NCBI RefSeq assembly: GCF_040560245.1
Contig: NZ_JAKMWP010000015.1
Reading direction: 5' to 3' (one strand)
Origin: Morganella sibonii
GTDB taxonomy: Bacteria > Pseudomonadota > Gammaproteobacteria > Enterobacterales > Enterobacteriaceae
DNA length: 64,000 nt
Shown in pieces: positions 26,423 through 35,687 of the stretch. The notes under the pieces are model-generated. The model was not told the origin of the DNA. It saw only the letters and a program-made list of their open reading frames with translations, and searched no databases. Each line of letters begins with the position of its first letter. The first letter of the stretch is position 1. The translations under genes and the position numbers were made by a program.

Positions 26423-27520
26423 ATGGCAATATCAGCCTTAAAGCGTATTTTCAGTGCCGGTGTCTTATTACTGTGTTTCAGTTGTGCCGGGGCAAAAGAA
26501 ATCACTGATCTCGCCGGAAACCGGGTCACTATTCCGGATACAGTAGAGCGGATTGCGGTCGTACCTATTCCGTGGATGTCGATGATTTATGTGGTGGATG
26601 GCTCGGATGCAAAAATTGCCGGGATGCATCCGTCAGCAAAAGAGGCTTACCGCAATAGTATCCTGAAAACACTGGCACCCGGTATTGAAAAGGTCAACAG
26701 CACCTTTGTGAATAAAGATTTCACGATTAACGGCGAAGAGCTGGTCAGGTTAAATCCGGATCTGGTGATTATCTGGGATTACCAGAAAGAAGAAAAACAG
26801 AAGCTGGATAAACTCGGTATTCCGGCAGTGGCAATCAGATACGGTGATTTGGATGATGTCAAAAACGGAATCAGGTTGCTGGGCGACATTCTGGGCAAAG
26901 AGAAGCGGGCCGCAGATTTACTGGCTTTTTTTGACCATCAGATTATGTCTGTAAACAGTGTTCCGGGAGACAAAACCCCGGGGACTATTCGTGAAATGCC
27001 GTACGGAAAGCCGGGCGTTCTGTATGTCAGAGATAAAAACCTGACGGTGGCCGGAAAGACCTCGGTAAACAGTCTGATGATCAACCGGGCCGGGGGCATT
27101 AATGTGACAGATGATATGCCGGTTAAACCAAACTGGATCACGGTGTCAGCAGAACAAGTGATTAATCTGGACCCGGATATTATTATTCTGAGCCAGTTTG
27201 ATTCATTTGTACCGGAAGATGTCTACCGGAATACGGTTGGCTGGCAGGGGGCAGAAACGATGTCTGCCGTGAAGAACAGACGTATCTATAAAGCACCTAT
27301 CGGAATTTACCGCTGGGATGCGCCGGGAATAGAAACGCCGCTGATGATGAAATGGATTGAAGCCCGCATTATGGGCAAACCGGCAGATGATGCAGCAATA
27401 CAGCAGGATATTCGTCAGTTCTTTAAGCAATTCTTCGGTGCCGATCTGACAGAAGCCCAAATGCGGGAGATCCTCAGTCTGGATGCCAATATGACCGGCC
27501 ACAGCAGCACTGACCGGTAA
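26423..27520 (+). CDS. Periplasmic iron-complex/metallophore ABC transporter binding protein
   Basis: Class III binding protein of 365 aa for iron complexes, corrinoids or a metallophore. A signal peptide ends near CAGA (residue 24), then KEITDLAGNRVTIPDTVERI, the typical opening. Lobe signatures NPDLVIIWDY and DPDIIILSQFD follow. A strong AGGAGG site precedes the ATG. It sits 30 bp after the OYE-like reductase, which suggests a shared operon, perhaps for use of the imported compound; that link is inference. No permease or ATPase is adjacent. Confidence 0.85.
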   Translation: MAISALKRIFSAGVLLLCFSCAGAKEITDLAGNRVTIPDTVERIAVVPIPWMSMIYVVDGSDAKIAGMHPSAKEAYRNSILKTLAPGIEKVNSTFVNKDFTINGEELVRLNPDLVIIWDYQKEEKQKLDKLGIPAVAIRYGDLDDVKNGIRLLGDILGKEKRAADLLAFFDHQIMSVNSVPGDKTPGTIREMPYGKPGVLYVRDKNLTVAGKTSVNSLMINRAGGINVTDDMPVKPNWITVSAEQVINLDPDIIILSQFDSFVPEDVYRNTVGWQGAETMSAVKNRRIYKAPIGIYRWDAPGIETPLMMKWIEARIMGKPADDAAIQQDIRQFFKQFFGADLTEAQMREILSLDANMTGHSSTDR

Positions 27521-27531
27521 GACAGAGCAGT

Positions 27532-27570
27532 CATGGCGGAGCAGGGAACGGCTCCGCCATGTTATTTTAT
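27532..27570. terminator. Bidirectional terminator between the binding protein gene and fadE
   Basis: CATGGCGGAGC / GCTCCGCCATG perfect 11-bp stem with an eight-base loop, followed on the plus strand by TTATTTTAT, between convergent genes. Confidence 0.8.
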
Positions 27571-30017
27571 ACGCCGGGGTTTTCCCCTTTACGGTAACGA
27601 TGAGAATTGGCGTGTGACTTCAGGCCGATAATCTCCGGTGCAAACTCATCCACATTGATCGAGCGCAGACGGCTGGCTTCCGCTTTGCGCAGAATATCAG
27701 CCTCCTCCGGAGTGACTTTTCCGTCCTCCAGTGCAGTATCCGCCAGTTTATCCAGCCGGGTAAAATCAATATATTTTTCGGCCATACGACTGAGGCGGGC
27801 CACCAGCGGTTCGGCGGCCAGAATATCACTGAGTGCGGCATTGAGCAGGCCGTGCGGGTTATTGGGTTCCGGTGCCAGATATTGCCCGCGTCCGATTCTG
27901 TCACGGGTGTCAGACGGTTCCTGTAACAGACGGGCGAGTTTGCTGTCCAGTTTATCGGATGGCGGACAATGATGGCGGCCTGACGGGAAGATAGTCAGAC
28001 GCAGCAGGGCGGCGACTTTCCGGTCAGGGAAGTTTGTCAGCAGTTCATCCATTGCTTTTTCGGCTTCATACAGACAATCCTGTACTGCCCAGTGTACCAG
28101 CGGTAAGTCAGCCTGCGGACGGCCATCCTCATCAAACCGTTTTAAAGTGGCGGATGCGAGGTAAAGCTGGCTGAGTATATCGCCGAGTCTGGCAGAAATC
28201 CGCTCACGGCGCTTCAGACTGCCGCCGAGTGTCGCCATCGCGATATCTGACAGCAGTGCCAGGTTGGCACTCAGCCGGTTAAGGTGCTGATAATAGCGGC
28301 GGGTGGCATCCCGGAACGGTGAAGGACTGAAATATCCGCGTGATAACCCCAGCCAGAAACTGCGGGTGGCGGCAGTTAATACATGGCCGATATGGGCAAA
28401 CAACGCGTTATCAAAGTCATTCAGCTGATTATCCGCCGCAGCCGCCATCTCGGTCAGTACATACGGGTGACAGCGGATGGCCCCCTGACCGAAGATAATC
28501 ATACTGCGGGTCAGGATATTGGCACCTTCAACAGTGATGGCGATAGGCGCCCCCTGATAGTTGCGGGCAAGAAAATTGGATGGTCCGAGGCAGATCCCTT
28601 TACCGCCTGCAATATCCATCGCGTCAATAATGGCGCGTTGTCCCCGGTGGGTGCAGTGATATTTCACAATGGCGGACAGAACCGCCGGTTTTTCGCCCAG
28701 CATAATACCGGTGGTGATCAGTGTGGCGGCGGCATCCATCAGATAGGCATTTCCGGCAATACGCGCCAGCGGTTCTTCGATCCCTTCCATTTTGCCGATC
28801 GGTATCCGGAACTGACGGCGGATATAAGAATAAGCACCAATTGCCATTGCTGCGCTTTTCAGTCCGCCGGTAGCATTGGACGGTAGTGTGATTCCACGCC
28901 CGACAGACAGGCATTCCACCAGCATGCGCCAGCCCTGTCCGGCCATTGCCGGACCGCCGATAATATAGTCGAGCGGTACAAAGACATCTTTACCGCGTGT
29001 CGGGCCGTTCTGGAACGGGACATTGAGCGGGAAATGACGGGTACCGGTTTCAACCCCCGGCGTATTCACCGGGATCAGTGCGCAGGTGATCCCCAGTGAG
29101 GTTTTCTCACCGAGCAGTTTATCCGGATCATACAGTTTAAAGGCAAGGCCAAGGACGGTGGCAACCGGTGCCAGCGTGATATAGCGTTTATTCCAGTTCA
29201 GGCGCATCCCGATCACCTGTTCACCCTGCCATTCGCCGGTACAGATAATCCCGGTATCCGGGATAGCTCCGGCATCAGAACCGGCTTCCGGGCTGGTCAG
29301 GGCAAAGCAGGGGATTTCTTCCCCGGAGGCCAGTCCCGGCAGCCAGCGTTTTTTCTGCTCGTCAGTTCCGTAGTGTTGTAACAGCTCGCCCGGCCCCAGT
29401 GAATTGGGGACACCAACGGTTATCGCCAGAATACCGGAAACCCCGGCCAGTTTTTGCAGCACCCGCGCCTGGGCATAGGCGGAGAACGCCAGGCCGCCGT
29501 ATTCCTTGCGGATGATCATGGCGAAGAATTTATGATCACGCAGGAACTGCCATAATTCCGGCGGCAGATCCGCCAGCTCATGGGTGATCTCAAAATCATT
29601 GGCCATCCGGCAGGCTTCTTCTGCCGGGCCGTCAAGAAACGCCTGTTCTTCCGCCGTCAGTTGCGGAGCGGGGTAGTTGTGCAGCTTCTGCCAGTCCGGT
29701 TGTCCGCGAAACAGATCGCCTTCCCACCAGGTGGTGCCCGCATCAATCGCTTCTTTTTCTGTCTGTGACATCGGCGGCATTACTTTACGGAACAGCAGCA
29801 TCAGACGGCTGCTGAACAAAGCCCGGCGGACGGACGTGATCACAAACGGCAGGAAAAGCAGTGCCAGAAGAACGGTGACAGCAAACGGCCATAAACGGAA
29901 GACATTCATGATGAGACTGAACAGTATCAGTGCTGTTGCACTGTACTTCAGACTGACCCGGTGAAAAGCGAGCAGCCCGGTGACGGCGATAAATAAAATT
30001 ATGCTGAGTAGTAACAT
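27567..30017 (-). CDS. fadE: Acyl-CoA dehydrogenase
   Basis: FAD enzyme of the first beta-oxidation step, acyl-CoA to trans-2-enoyl-CoA, in the large enterobacterial form. Two hydrophobic segments occupy residues 1-60. The acyl-CoA dehydrogenase core is about 100-480 (FALTSPEAGSDAG, then SVGRGITLPSNATGG), and the FadE-specific C-terminal DUF1974 region follows. ATG 30017 is preceded by GGAGG and gives 816 aa, near the E. coli 814; the upstream ATG at 30062 lacks support. A FadR-like operator lies about 45 bp upstream, so fatty-acid control is likely. Confidence 0.97.
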   Translation of the reverse strand: MLLLSIILFIAVTGLLAFHRVSLKYSATALILFSLIMNVFRLWPFAVTVLLALLFLPFVITSVRRALFSSRLMLLFRKVMPPMSQTEKEAIDAGTTWWEGDLFRGQPDWQKLHNYPAPQLTAEEQAFLDGPAEEACRMANDFEITHELADLPPELWQFLRDHKFFAMIIRKEYGGLAFSAYAQARVLQKLAGVSGILAITVGVPNSLGPGELLQHYGTDEQKKRWLPGLASGEEIPCFALTSPEAGSDAGAIPDTGIICTGEWQGEQVIGMRLNWNKRYITLAPVATVLGLAFKLYDPDKLLGEKTSLGITCALIPVNTPGVETGTRHFPLNVPFQNGPTRGKDVFVPLDYIIGGPAMAGQGWRMLVECLSVGRGITLPSNATGGLKSAAMAIGAYSYIRRQFRIPIGKMEGIEEPLARIAGNAYLMDAAATLITTGIMLGEKPAVLSAIVKYHCTHRGQRAIIDAMDIAGGKGICLGPSNFLARNYQGAPIAITVEGANILTRSMIIFGQGAIRCHPYVLTEMAAAADNQLNDFDNALFAHIGHVLTAATRSFWLGLSRGYFSPSPFRDATRRYYQHLNRLSANLALLSDIAMATLGGSLKRRERISARLGDILSQLYLASATLKRFDEDGRPQADLPLVHWAVQDCLYEAEKAMDELLTNFPDRKVAALLRLTIFPSGRHHCPPSDKLDSKLARLLQEPSDTRDRIGRGQYLAPEPNNPHGLLNAALSDILAAEPLVARLSRMAEKYIDFTRLDKLADTALEDGKVTPEEADILRKAEASRLRSINVDEFAPEIIGLKSHANSHRYRKGENPGV

Positions 30018-30062
30018 GATGAACCTCCGTAAAAGGGTATTCGTGTCAGTACAATGTGACAT

Positions 30063-30079
30063 CAGAGGTCTGACCTGTT
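30063..30079 (-). promoter_or_regulatory. FadR-like operator upstream of fadE
   Basis: CAGAGGTCTGACCTGTT matches the enterobacterial FadR operator pattern (AGCTGGTCCGACNTGTT) at most positions and lies 46-62 bp upstream of the fadE start. Repression by FadR when long-chain acyl-CoA is absent is the expected regulation. Confidence 0.65.
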
Positions 30080-30411
30080 GTGTTCAGATCTAGCGCAACC
30101 AAAAAATAACTTCAATGATTTCACATTTTATTTACAACTCAGCTCACAAAATTAGCAGAACAAAATCCGGACGTTGACAAACCCGCAGGGGTTGGCGGCG
30201 ACCACCAGAGGTTGTAAAAATAAATCAGGAAAATCGATTTATTGATTTTCGGCTGATAACACAAAGCAGGAAAAACCACGTTTTATCCTGCTTTGTCAGC
30301 AATCTCTATGTGTCTTATTTGCAGATGCCACGGATTGTGACTTCTTTCACCGGGGCAGATCCGTTACACTCAGAACAGACAAATCCGATTCATTTTCAGG
30401 AGCCTATCTCT
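30080..30411. other. fadE-gmhA divergent intergenic region with a long hairpin
   Basis: Holds the fadE control region on the left and the gmhA leader on the right. ACAAAGCAGGA (30261-30271) and TCCTGCTTTGT (30286-30296) form a perfect 11-bp inverted repeat with further A/T pairing inside. No T-run follows on either strand, so it is not a standard terminator. Confidence 0.5.
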
Positions 30412-30990
30412 ATGTACCAGGAACTTATCCGCGGTGAACTGACCGAAGCAGCGGCAACCCTCGATAACTTTTTGAAAGATGAGAATAATATTGATGCAAT
30501 CCGCCGGGCTGCTGTCATGCTGGCTGATTCTTTTAAAGCGGGCGGCAAAGTGATGTCATGCGGTAACGGTGGTTCACACTGTGATGCAATGCATTTTGCG
30601 GAAGAACTGACAGGACGTTACCGTGAAAACCGTCCGGGATATCCGGCAATTGCTATTTCTGATGTCAGCCACTTATCCTGCGTAAGTAATGATTTCGGCT
30701 ATGAATATGTTTTCTCCCGCTTTGTGGAGTCTGTCGGCCGTGAAGGGGATGTGTTACTCGGTATCTCCACATCCGGTAACTCCGGCAATATTATCAAAGC
30801 GATTGAAGCGGCACGCGCCAAAGGCATGAAAGTGATCACACTGACCGGTAAAGACGGCGGTAAAATGGCGGGCAGTGCGGATATTGAAATTCGTGTACCA
30901 CACTTTGGTTATGCGGATCGCATTCAGGAAATCCATATTAAGGTTATTCATATTCTGATCATGCTGATCGAAAAAGAAATGGTGAAATAA
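30412..30990 (+). CDS. gmhA: Sedoheptulose 7-phosphate isomerase
   Basis: First enzyme of ADP-heptose synthesis for the LPS inner core; makes D-glycero-D-manno-heptose 7-phosphate. SIS-domain protein with SCGNGGSHCDAMHFAEEL (phosphate loop and active site), SNDFGYEYVF, GISTSGNSGN and the C-terminal HIKVIHILI helix. ATG 30412 with AGGAG upstream gives the usual 192 aa; the longer frame from 30310 is not conserved. A terminator follows. Confidence 0.97.
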   Translation: MYQELIRGELTEAAATLDNFLKDENNIDAIRRAAVMLADSFKAGGKVMSCGNGGSHCDAMHFAEELTGRYRENRPGYPAIAISDVSHLSCVSNDFGYEYVFSRFVESVGREGDVLLGISTSGNSGNIIKAIEAARAKGMKVITLTGKDGGKMAGSADIEIRVPHFGYADRIQEIHIKVIHILIMLIEKEMVK

Positions 30991-31006
30991 GCCGGCCAGG
31001 CATCTG

Positions 31007-31042
31007 AAAAAGCACTCCGCTATCCGGCCGGGTGCTTTTTTT
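31007..31042 (+). terminator. Terminator after gmhA
   Basis: AAAAAGCAC / GTGCTTTTT stem ending in a run of seven T. Confidence 0.75.
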
Positions 31043-31196
31043 ATGTCGTGAGGCAGGACTTATTCACGATAAGCATAAAGTATCTTATATATAACCAAAT
31101 CATCTAAAAAAATGATATTTCCGTAATTGTGAAACTAATGAATTGCGGGTAACAATGGTCTTCAGTTATCACGAAACCGGGTAAGGGAGAAAGGCA

Positions 31197-31973
31197 ATGT
31201 GTGAATTGCTGGGGATGAGCGCGAATGTCCCGACTGATATTCATTTCAGTCTCAGCGGTCTGATCCCGCGCGGAGGGGAAACCGGGCCACATAAAGACGG
31301 ATGGGGAATTACGTTTTATGAAGGAATGGGGTGCCGGACCTTCAAAGATGCGCGTGCCTGCTGTCATTCTCCTGTCGCCCGTTTTGTCCGCGATTATCCC
31401 GTCAAATCCGAGGCGGTGATTGCCCATATCCGCCAGGCAAACCGGGGAGTGGTCTCGCTGGAAAATACCCATCCTTTTACCCGTGAGTTGTGGGGCCGGA
31501 ACTGGACATATGCCCACAACGGGCAGCTCAGCGGCTATGAACACCTGGCAACCGGTTTTTTTACCCCGGTCGGTCAGACTGACAGCGAGCATGCATTCTG
31601 CTGGCTGCTGAATCAGCTGAAAGAAAAATACCCGCAGCCACCGCAGGATCTGCAGGCAGTATTCCGTGATATGAAGCGGCTGGCGGATGAGTTACGGCAG
31701 TTCGGCGTCTTTAATATGCTGTTGTCAGACGGCAGCTATGTGCTGGCGTACTGCTCCACCAATCTGCACTGGATCACCCGCCGCGCTCCGTTCGGCAGAG
31801 CCCGGCTGGTGGACAGTGATGTGGAGATCGATTTTTCTCAGCATACCAGCCCGGATGATGTGGTCTCGGTTATCGCCACACAGCCGCTGACCGGCAATGA
31901 GCAGTGGCAGAAAATCCGGCCGGGCGAGGCGGTTCTTTTTTACTACGGCGAGCGTGATGAATCCGTGTTCTGA
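31197..31973 (+). CDS. yafJ: Class II glutamine amidotransferase YafJ
   Basis: Ntn-type glutamine amidotransferase domain protein of 258 aa. The nucleophile is Cys2 (MCELLGMSANVP); HKDGWGITFY, AHIRQANRG, NTHPF and YAHNGQL complete the glutaminase site. It has no synthase domain, so the acceptor is unknown; it resembles YafJ/EgtC-like proteins. It follows gmhA as in E. coli. Its last 31 bases overlap the convergent yafK. Confidence 0.94.
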   Translation: MCELLGMSANVPTDIHFSLSGLIPRGGETGPHKDGWGITFYEGMGCRTFKDARACCHSPVARFVRDYPVKSEAVIAHIRQANRGVVSLENTHPFTRELWGRNWTYAHNGQLSGYEHLATGFFTPVGQTDSEHAFCWLLNQLKEKYPQPPQDLQAVFRDMKRLADELRQFGVFNMLLSDGSYVLAYCSTNLHWITRRAPFGRARLVDSDVEIDFSQHTSPDDVVSVIATQPLTGNEQWQKIRPGEAVLFYYGERDESVF

Positions 31974-32689
31974 GTCAGCAGGCCGGCTTCTGCTGCCGGT
32001 CCCGGTACGGCCGTGTGTGCGGCAGTGACATAACGGCCGTTAATAACAGCAACCACCGCCGGGATCTGATTCTCGGTAAAGTACTGATAAGCGGGTTGCA
32101 ACTGCTGCCAGAAGGCCAGATGTGAGGAATTCCGGTGGCGGTTCATATTCTCCGGTGTCATCCGGAAAGGATAAATCGCAATATTCAGATCTGTCTGTCC
32201 GCTCAGCAGGGCGCTTTCCACATAGCGGTAAATCTCATCAATATAGGCATCCGTCATGGCGTAGCAGCCGACGGATTTGCAGTCACCGTGAACCATCAGA
32301 TAATCCCCGGTATAGCCGTGCGCACGGTCAAATTCATTGGGAAAACCAAGGTTGATAGCTCGGTAAAACCGACTGTTCGGGTTGAGCTGTGACAAGCTGA
32401 TACGGTAAAAACCTTCAGGGCTTTTTAAATCACCGGTCAGCTGTTTGGGTCCCAGACCACCAGAAAACTGACAAACCGGATAGCGTTTTATCAGTTTAAA
32501 ACGTCCGTTATTCTCCCGCGTGTATAACTCCAGCTCTTTTTCTTCTTTAAATATCTGTATAAATACCCGGCTGTTACGGACATCACTTACCGGTGCCGTA
32601 AGCCATAATGACGGGGATTTTCCCGTTGTTGCCGATGATTGCCCCGCAAAAAACAGCAGGCCGATCATGATAAAAATGATATGTCGCAT
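31943..32689 (-). CDS. dpaA: L,D-transpeptidase-fold protein YafK (DpaA/LdtF)
   Basis: Periplasmic YkuD-domain protein; in E. coli the orthologue detaches Braun lipoprotein from peptidoglycan. A signal peptide covers about residues 1-20. The catalytic region is VHGDCKSVGCYAMTD with H134 and nucleophile C142. Length is 248 aa. It converges on yafJ with a 31-base overlap. The DpaA function is known for E. coli and inferred here. Confidence 0.9.
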   Translation of the reverse strand: MRHIIFIMIGLLFFAGQSSATTGKSPSLWLTAPVSDVRNSRVFIQIFKEEKELELYTRENNGRFKLIKRYPVCQFSGGLGPKQLTGDLKSPEGFYRISLSQLNPNSRFYRAINLGFPNEFDRAHGYTGDYLMVHGDCKSVGCYAMTDAYIDEIYRYVESALLSGQTDLNIAIYPFRMTPENMNRHRNSSHLAFWQQLQPAYQYFTENQIPAVVAVINGRYVTAAHTAVPGPAAEAGLLTQNTDSSRSP

Positions 32690-33102
32690 TCTCAGTATTC
32701 AGGATGGCAATGGGTTGGTGAAAAAAGTAACAACAGATTGCCATGATGCAGATAATTTGTGAATGGTTTCCGGTGAGAATAAAATCGTTTGTTACAAACA
32801 TTATTATGGTCAAAAAATAAACAGCAGTCGGTAAAGGTGATTAAATTACTCGGTAAAGACGAGTTTTCCGGCTTTTTCTGATCACAATAATCCCATTTGC
32901 TTGAGCCAGGTCACTCGTTTCACCGGACAGAATTGTTGTGAAGTGGTAAAATAATGCGGATCTGGTTTAAGCAAAATCGTGACATACATCGGAGAAAACA
33001 GCCCGGGGCGACAACAGCGGCCCGGAGTGTTTTTATTGTTGAGTTGTCATACGCTGCTGCGGCAGTAATGACGTGGGTTTAACGAAAACTTGTGCAAATT
33101 TT
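32690..33102. other. dpaA-nqrA intergenic region, nqr leader
   Basis: 413 bp between the divergent dpaA and nqr units, presumably holding both promoters; I cannot identify clear -35/-10 pairs. Near its right end, 33003-33038 has a GC-rich imperfect stem (CCGGGGCG...CGGCCCGG) followed by GTGTTTTTATT, which could be an attenuator or a terminator of a short leader. Confidence 0.4.
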
Positions 33103-34446
33103 ATGATTAAAATTAAAAAAGGACTCGACCTGCCGATCGCAGGATCACCTGCTCAAGTCACAGAAGATGGCCCCTCAGTCCGCCACGTAGCGCTGCTGGG
33201 TGAAGAATACATCGGGATGCGTCCGTCTATGCTGGTTCAGGAAGGTGAATCAGTGAAGAAAGGACAGGCTCTTTTTGAAGATAAAAAGAACCCCGGTGTG
33301 ATTTTTACCAGCCCCGCCTGCGGACAGGTAAAAGCCATCAATCGTGGCGAACGTCGTGTATTACAATCGGTGGTGATTGAAATACAGGGAGACGAGCAAT
33401 TCACATTTGACAGTTATGACCGCCGGGATCTGCCGTCACTGACCCGTGAACAGGCAGAGAAAAACCTGGTGGCCTCCGGATTGTGGACCGCGCTGCGGAC
33501 CCGTCCGTTCAGCCGCACCCCCGCATTAGGCTCTGTGCCTGCCGCCATTTTTGTCACCGCGATGGATACCAATCCGCTGGCGGCCGACCCGGTGGTGATT
33601 ATCCGTCAGGAACAAATCGCGTTTGACGACGGTTTACAGGTACTGAGCTGTCTGACGGAAGGGAAGGTTCATGTCTGCCACGGTACAGCTGACTTCGTAA
33701 AAGTTACCGATAACAATCGTGTCAGTTATACACAGTTCAGCGGCCCGCATCCGGCAGGTCTTGCCGGTACGCATATCCATTTCCTGGAGCCGGTCAGCGC
33801 AACGAAAACAGTCTGGTCTCTGAATTACCAGGATGTTATCGCTATCGGTAAACTGTTTACGACCGGTTTTCTGTACACCGACCGTATTGTGGCACTCGGC
33901 GGCCCGCAGGTGGAAAACCCGCGTCTGCTGAGAACCCGTCTTGGTGCGGATCTGTATGAACTGACCGAAGGGCAGCTGAAAGCCGGTGAAAACCGCATTA
34001 TTTCCGGTTCTGTCCTGTGGGGCGTGGCCAGTGATGATGTGCATCACTATCTGGGACGCTTTACCAATCAGGTATCCGTTCTGGAAGAAGGCCGTGAAAA
34101 AGAGCTGTTCGGCTGGATCATGCCGGGAACTGACAAATACACCGTTACCCGTACCACTCTGGGTCACTTCTTTAAGAAGAAACTGTTCTCATTTACTACA
34201 TCAATGAATGGCGGCGAACGTTCCATGGTGCCAATCGGCAGTTATGAACGTGTCATGCCGCTCGACATTATGGCGACACATTTCCTGCGTGATCTGCTGG
34301 CGGGCGATACTGACAGCGCACAGGCGCTGGGTGCGCTGGAGCTGGATGAGGAAGATCTGGGGCTGTGTACCTATGTCTGTCAGAGTAAATATGAGTACGG
34401 CCCGGTGCTGCGTGACGTACTGACCAGGATTGAGCAGGAAGGATAA
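33103..34446 (+). CDS. nqrA: Na+-translocating NADH:quinone reductase subunit A
   Basis: Cytoplasm-facing subunit A of the sodium-pumping NADH dehydrogenase, implicated in quinone binding. The conserved start MIKIKKGLDLPIAGSP, then EDKKNPGV, GRFTNQVSVLEEG and the C-terminal CTYVCQSKYEYGP are seen. ATG 33103 is the family start; the open frame to 33073 adds nothing conserved. Length is 447 aa. First gene of nqrABCDEF-apbE-nqrM; nqrB begins 2 bp after the stop. Confidence 0.98.
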   Translation: MIKIKKGLDLPIAGSPAQVTEDGPSVRHVALLGEEYIGMRPSMLVQEGESVKKGQALFEDKKNPGVIFTSPACGQVKAINRGERRVLQSVVIEIQGDEQFTFDSYDRRDLPSLTREQAEKNLVASGLWTALRTRPFSRTPALGSVPAAIFVTAMDTNPLAADPVVIIRQEQIAFDDGLQVLSCLTEGKVHVCHGTADFVKVTDNNRVSYTQFSGPHPAGLAGTHIHFLEPVSATKTVWSLNYQDVIAIGKLFTTGFLYTDRIVALGGPQVENPRLLRTRLGADLYELTEGQLKAGENRIISGSVLWGVASDDVHHYLGRFTNQVSVLEEGREKELFGWIMPGTDKYTVTRTTLGHFFKKKLFSFTTSMNGGERSMVPIGSYERVMPLDIMATHFLRDLLAGDTDSAQALGALELDEEDLGLCTYVCQSKYEYGPVLRDVLTRIEQEG

Positions 34447-34448
34447 TC

Positions 34449-35687
34449 ATGGGTCTGAAAAAATTTCTGGAAAAAATTGAGCCGCATTTTGAACCGGGCG
34501 GTAAATTACAGAGATGGTATGCACTGTATGAAGCAGCAGCCACCATCTTCTATACCCCGGGGACCGTTACCCGCGGGCGTTCACATGTCCGTGATTCCAT
34601 CGACCTTAAGCGTCTGATGATCCTGGTCTGGTTATCCGTTTTCCCGGCGATGTTCTGGGGGATGTATAACGTCGGTAACCAGGCAATACCGGTGCTGCTG
34701 GATATGTACAGCGGAGCGGAGCTTCAGCAGGTGATTGCCGGTGACTGGCATTATCGTCTGGCGGAACTCATCGGCGTGTCCTTTACTCAGGATGCGGGCT
34801 GGGTCAGCAAAATGCTGTTCGGTGCCGTTTATTTCCTGCCGATCTACGCAGTCATTTTTATCGTGGGCGGCTTCTGGGAAGTCCTGTTTGCGATGATTCG
34901 CGGGCATGAAATCAACGAAGGTTTCTTTATTACCTCCATTCTGCTGGCACTGATTGTTCCGCCGACTCTGCCGTTATGGCAGGCTGCGCTGGCTGTCACC
35001 TTTGGTGTGGTGGTCGCGAAGGAAATCTTCGGCGGGACAGGACGTAACTTCCTGAACCCTGCGCTGGCCGGTCGTGCTTTCCTGTTCTTTGCCTATCCGG
35101 CTCAGATTTCCGGTGACACGGTCTGGACTGCCGCTGACGGCTTCTCCGGTGCAACTCCGCTGTCACAGTGGGCTGTCGGTGGTGAGCATCAGCTGGTCAA
35201 CACGATGACCAACCAGCCGATTTCATGGATGGATGCTTTTATCGGTAACGTGCCGGGCTCGATTGGTGAAGTGTCCACACTGATGATTCTGATCGGTGGT
35301 GCCGTCATTCTGTTTGCCCGTATCGCTTCCCTGCGTATTGTGGCCGGTGTGATGGTCGGGATGATCGCGATGTCAGCCGTCTTTAATATGATTGGCTCTG
35401 ACACCAACCCGCTGTTTGCTATGCCGTGGTACTGGCATCTGGTTCTTGGCGGTTTTGCCTTCGGTATGATTTTCATGGCGACGGACCCGGTTTCAGCCTC
35501 GTTTACCGATAAAGGTAAATGGGCTTACGGGATACTGATCGGGGTTATGTGTGTCCTGATCCGTGTGGCAAACCCGGCATATCCGGAAGGGATGATGCTG
35601 GCTATTCTGTTCGCCAACTTATTCGCCCCGTTATTTGATTATCTGGTGGTTCAGGCAAACATTAAACGGAGAAAAGCACGTGGCTAA
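34449..35687 (+). CDS. nqrB: Na+-NQR subunit B
   Basis: Integral membrane subunit carrying riboflavin and a covalently attached FMN; part of the sodium channel. T236 in DGFSGATPLSQ is the predicted flavinylation threonine, at the same number as in Vibrio NqrB. Multiple membrane helices follow a cytoplasmic N-terminus (MGLKKFLEKIEPHFEPGG). Length is 412 aa. The stop overlaps the nqrC start by eight bases. Confidence 0.98.
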   Translation: MGLKKFLEKIEPHFEPGGKLQRWYALYEAAATIFYTPGTVTRGRSHVRDSIDLKRLMILVWLSVFPAMFWGMYNVGNQAIPVLLDMYSGAELQQVIAGDWHYRLAELIGVSFTQDAGWVSKMLFGAVYFLPIYAVIFIVGGFWEVLFAMIRGHEINEGFFITSILLALIVPPTLPLWQAALAVTFGVVVAKEIFGGTGRNFLNPALAGRAFLFFAYPAQISGDTVWTAADGFSGATPLSQWAVGGEHQLVNTMTNQPISWMDAFIGNVPGSIGEVSTLMILIGGAVILFARIASLRIVAGVMVGMIAMSAVFNMIGSDTNPLFAMPWYWHLVLGGFAFGMIFMATDPVSASFTDKGKWAYGILIGVMCVLIRVANPAYPEGMMLAILFANLFAPLFDYLVVQANIKRRKARG

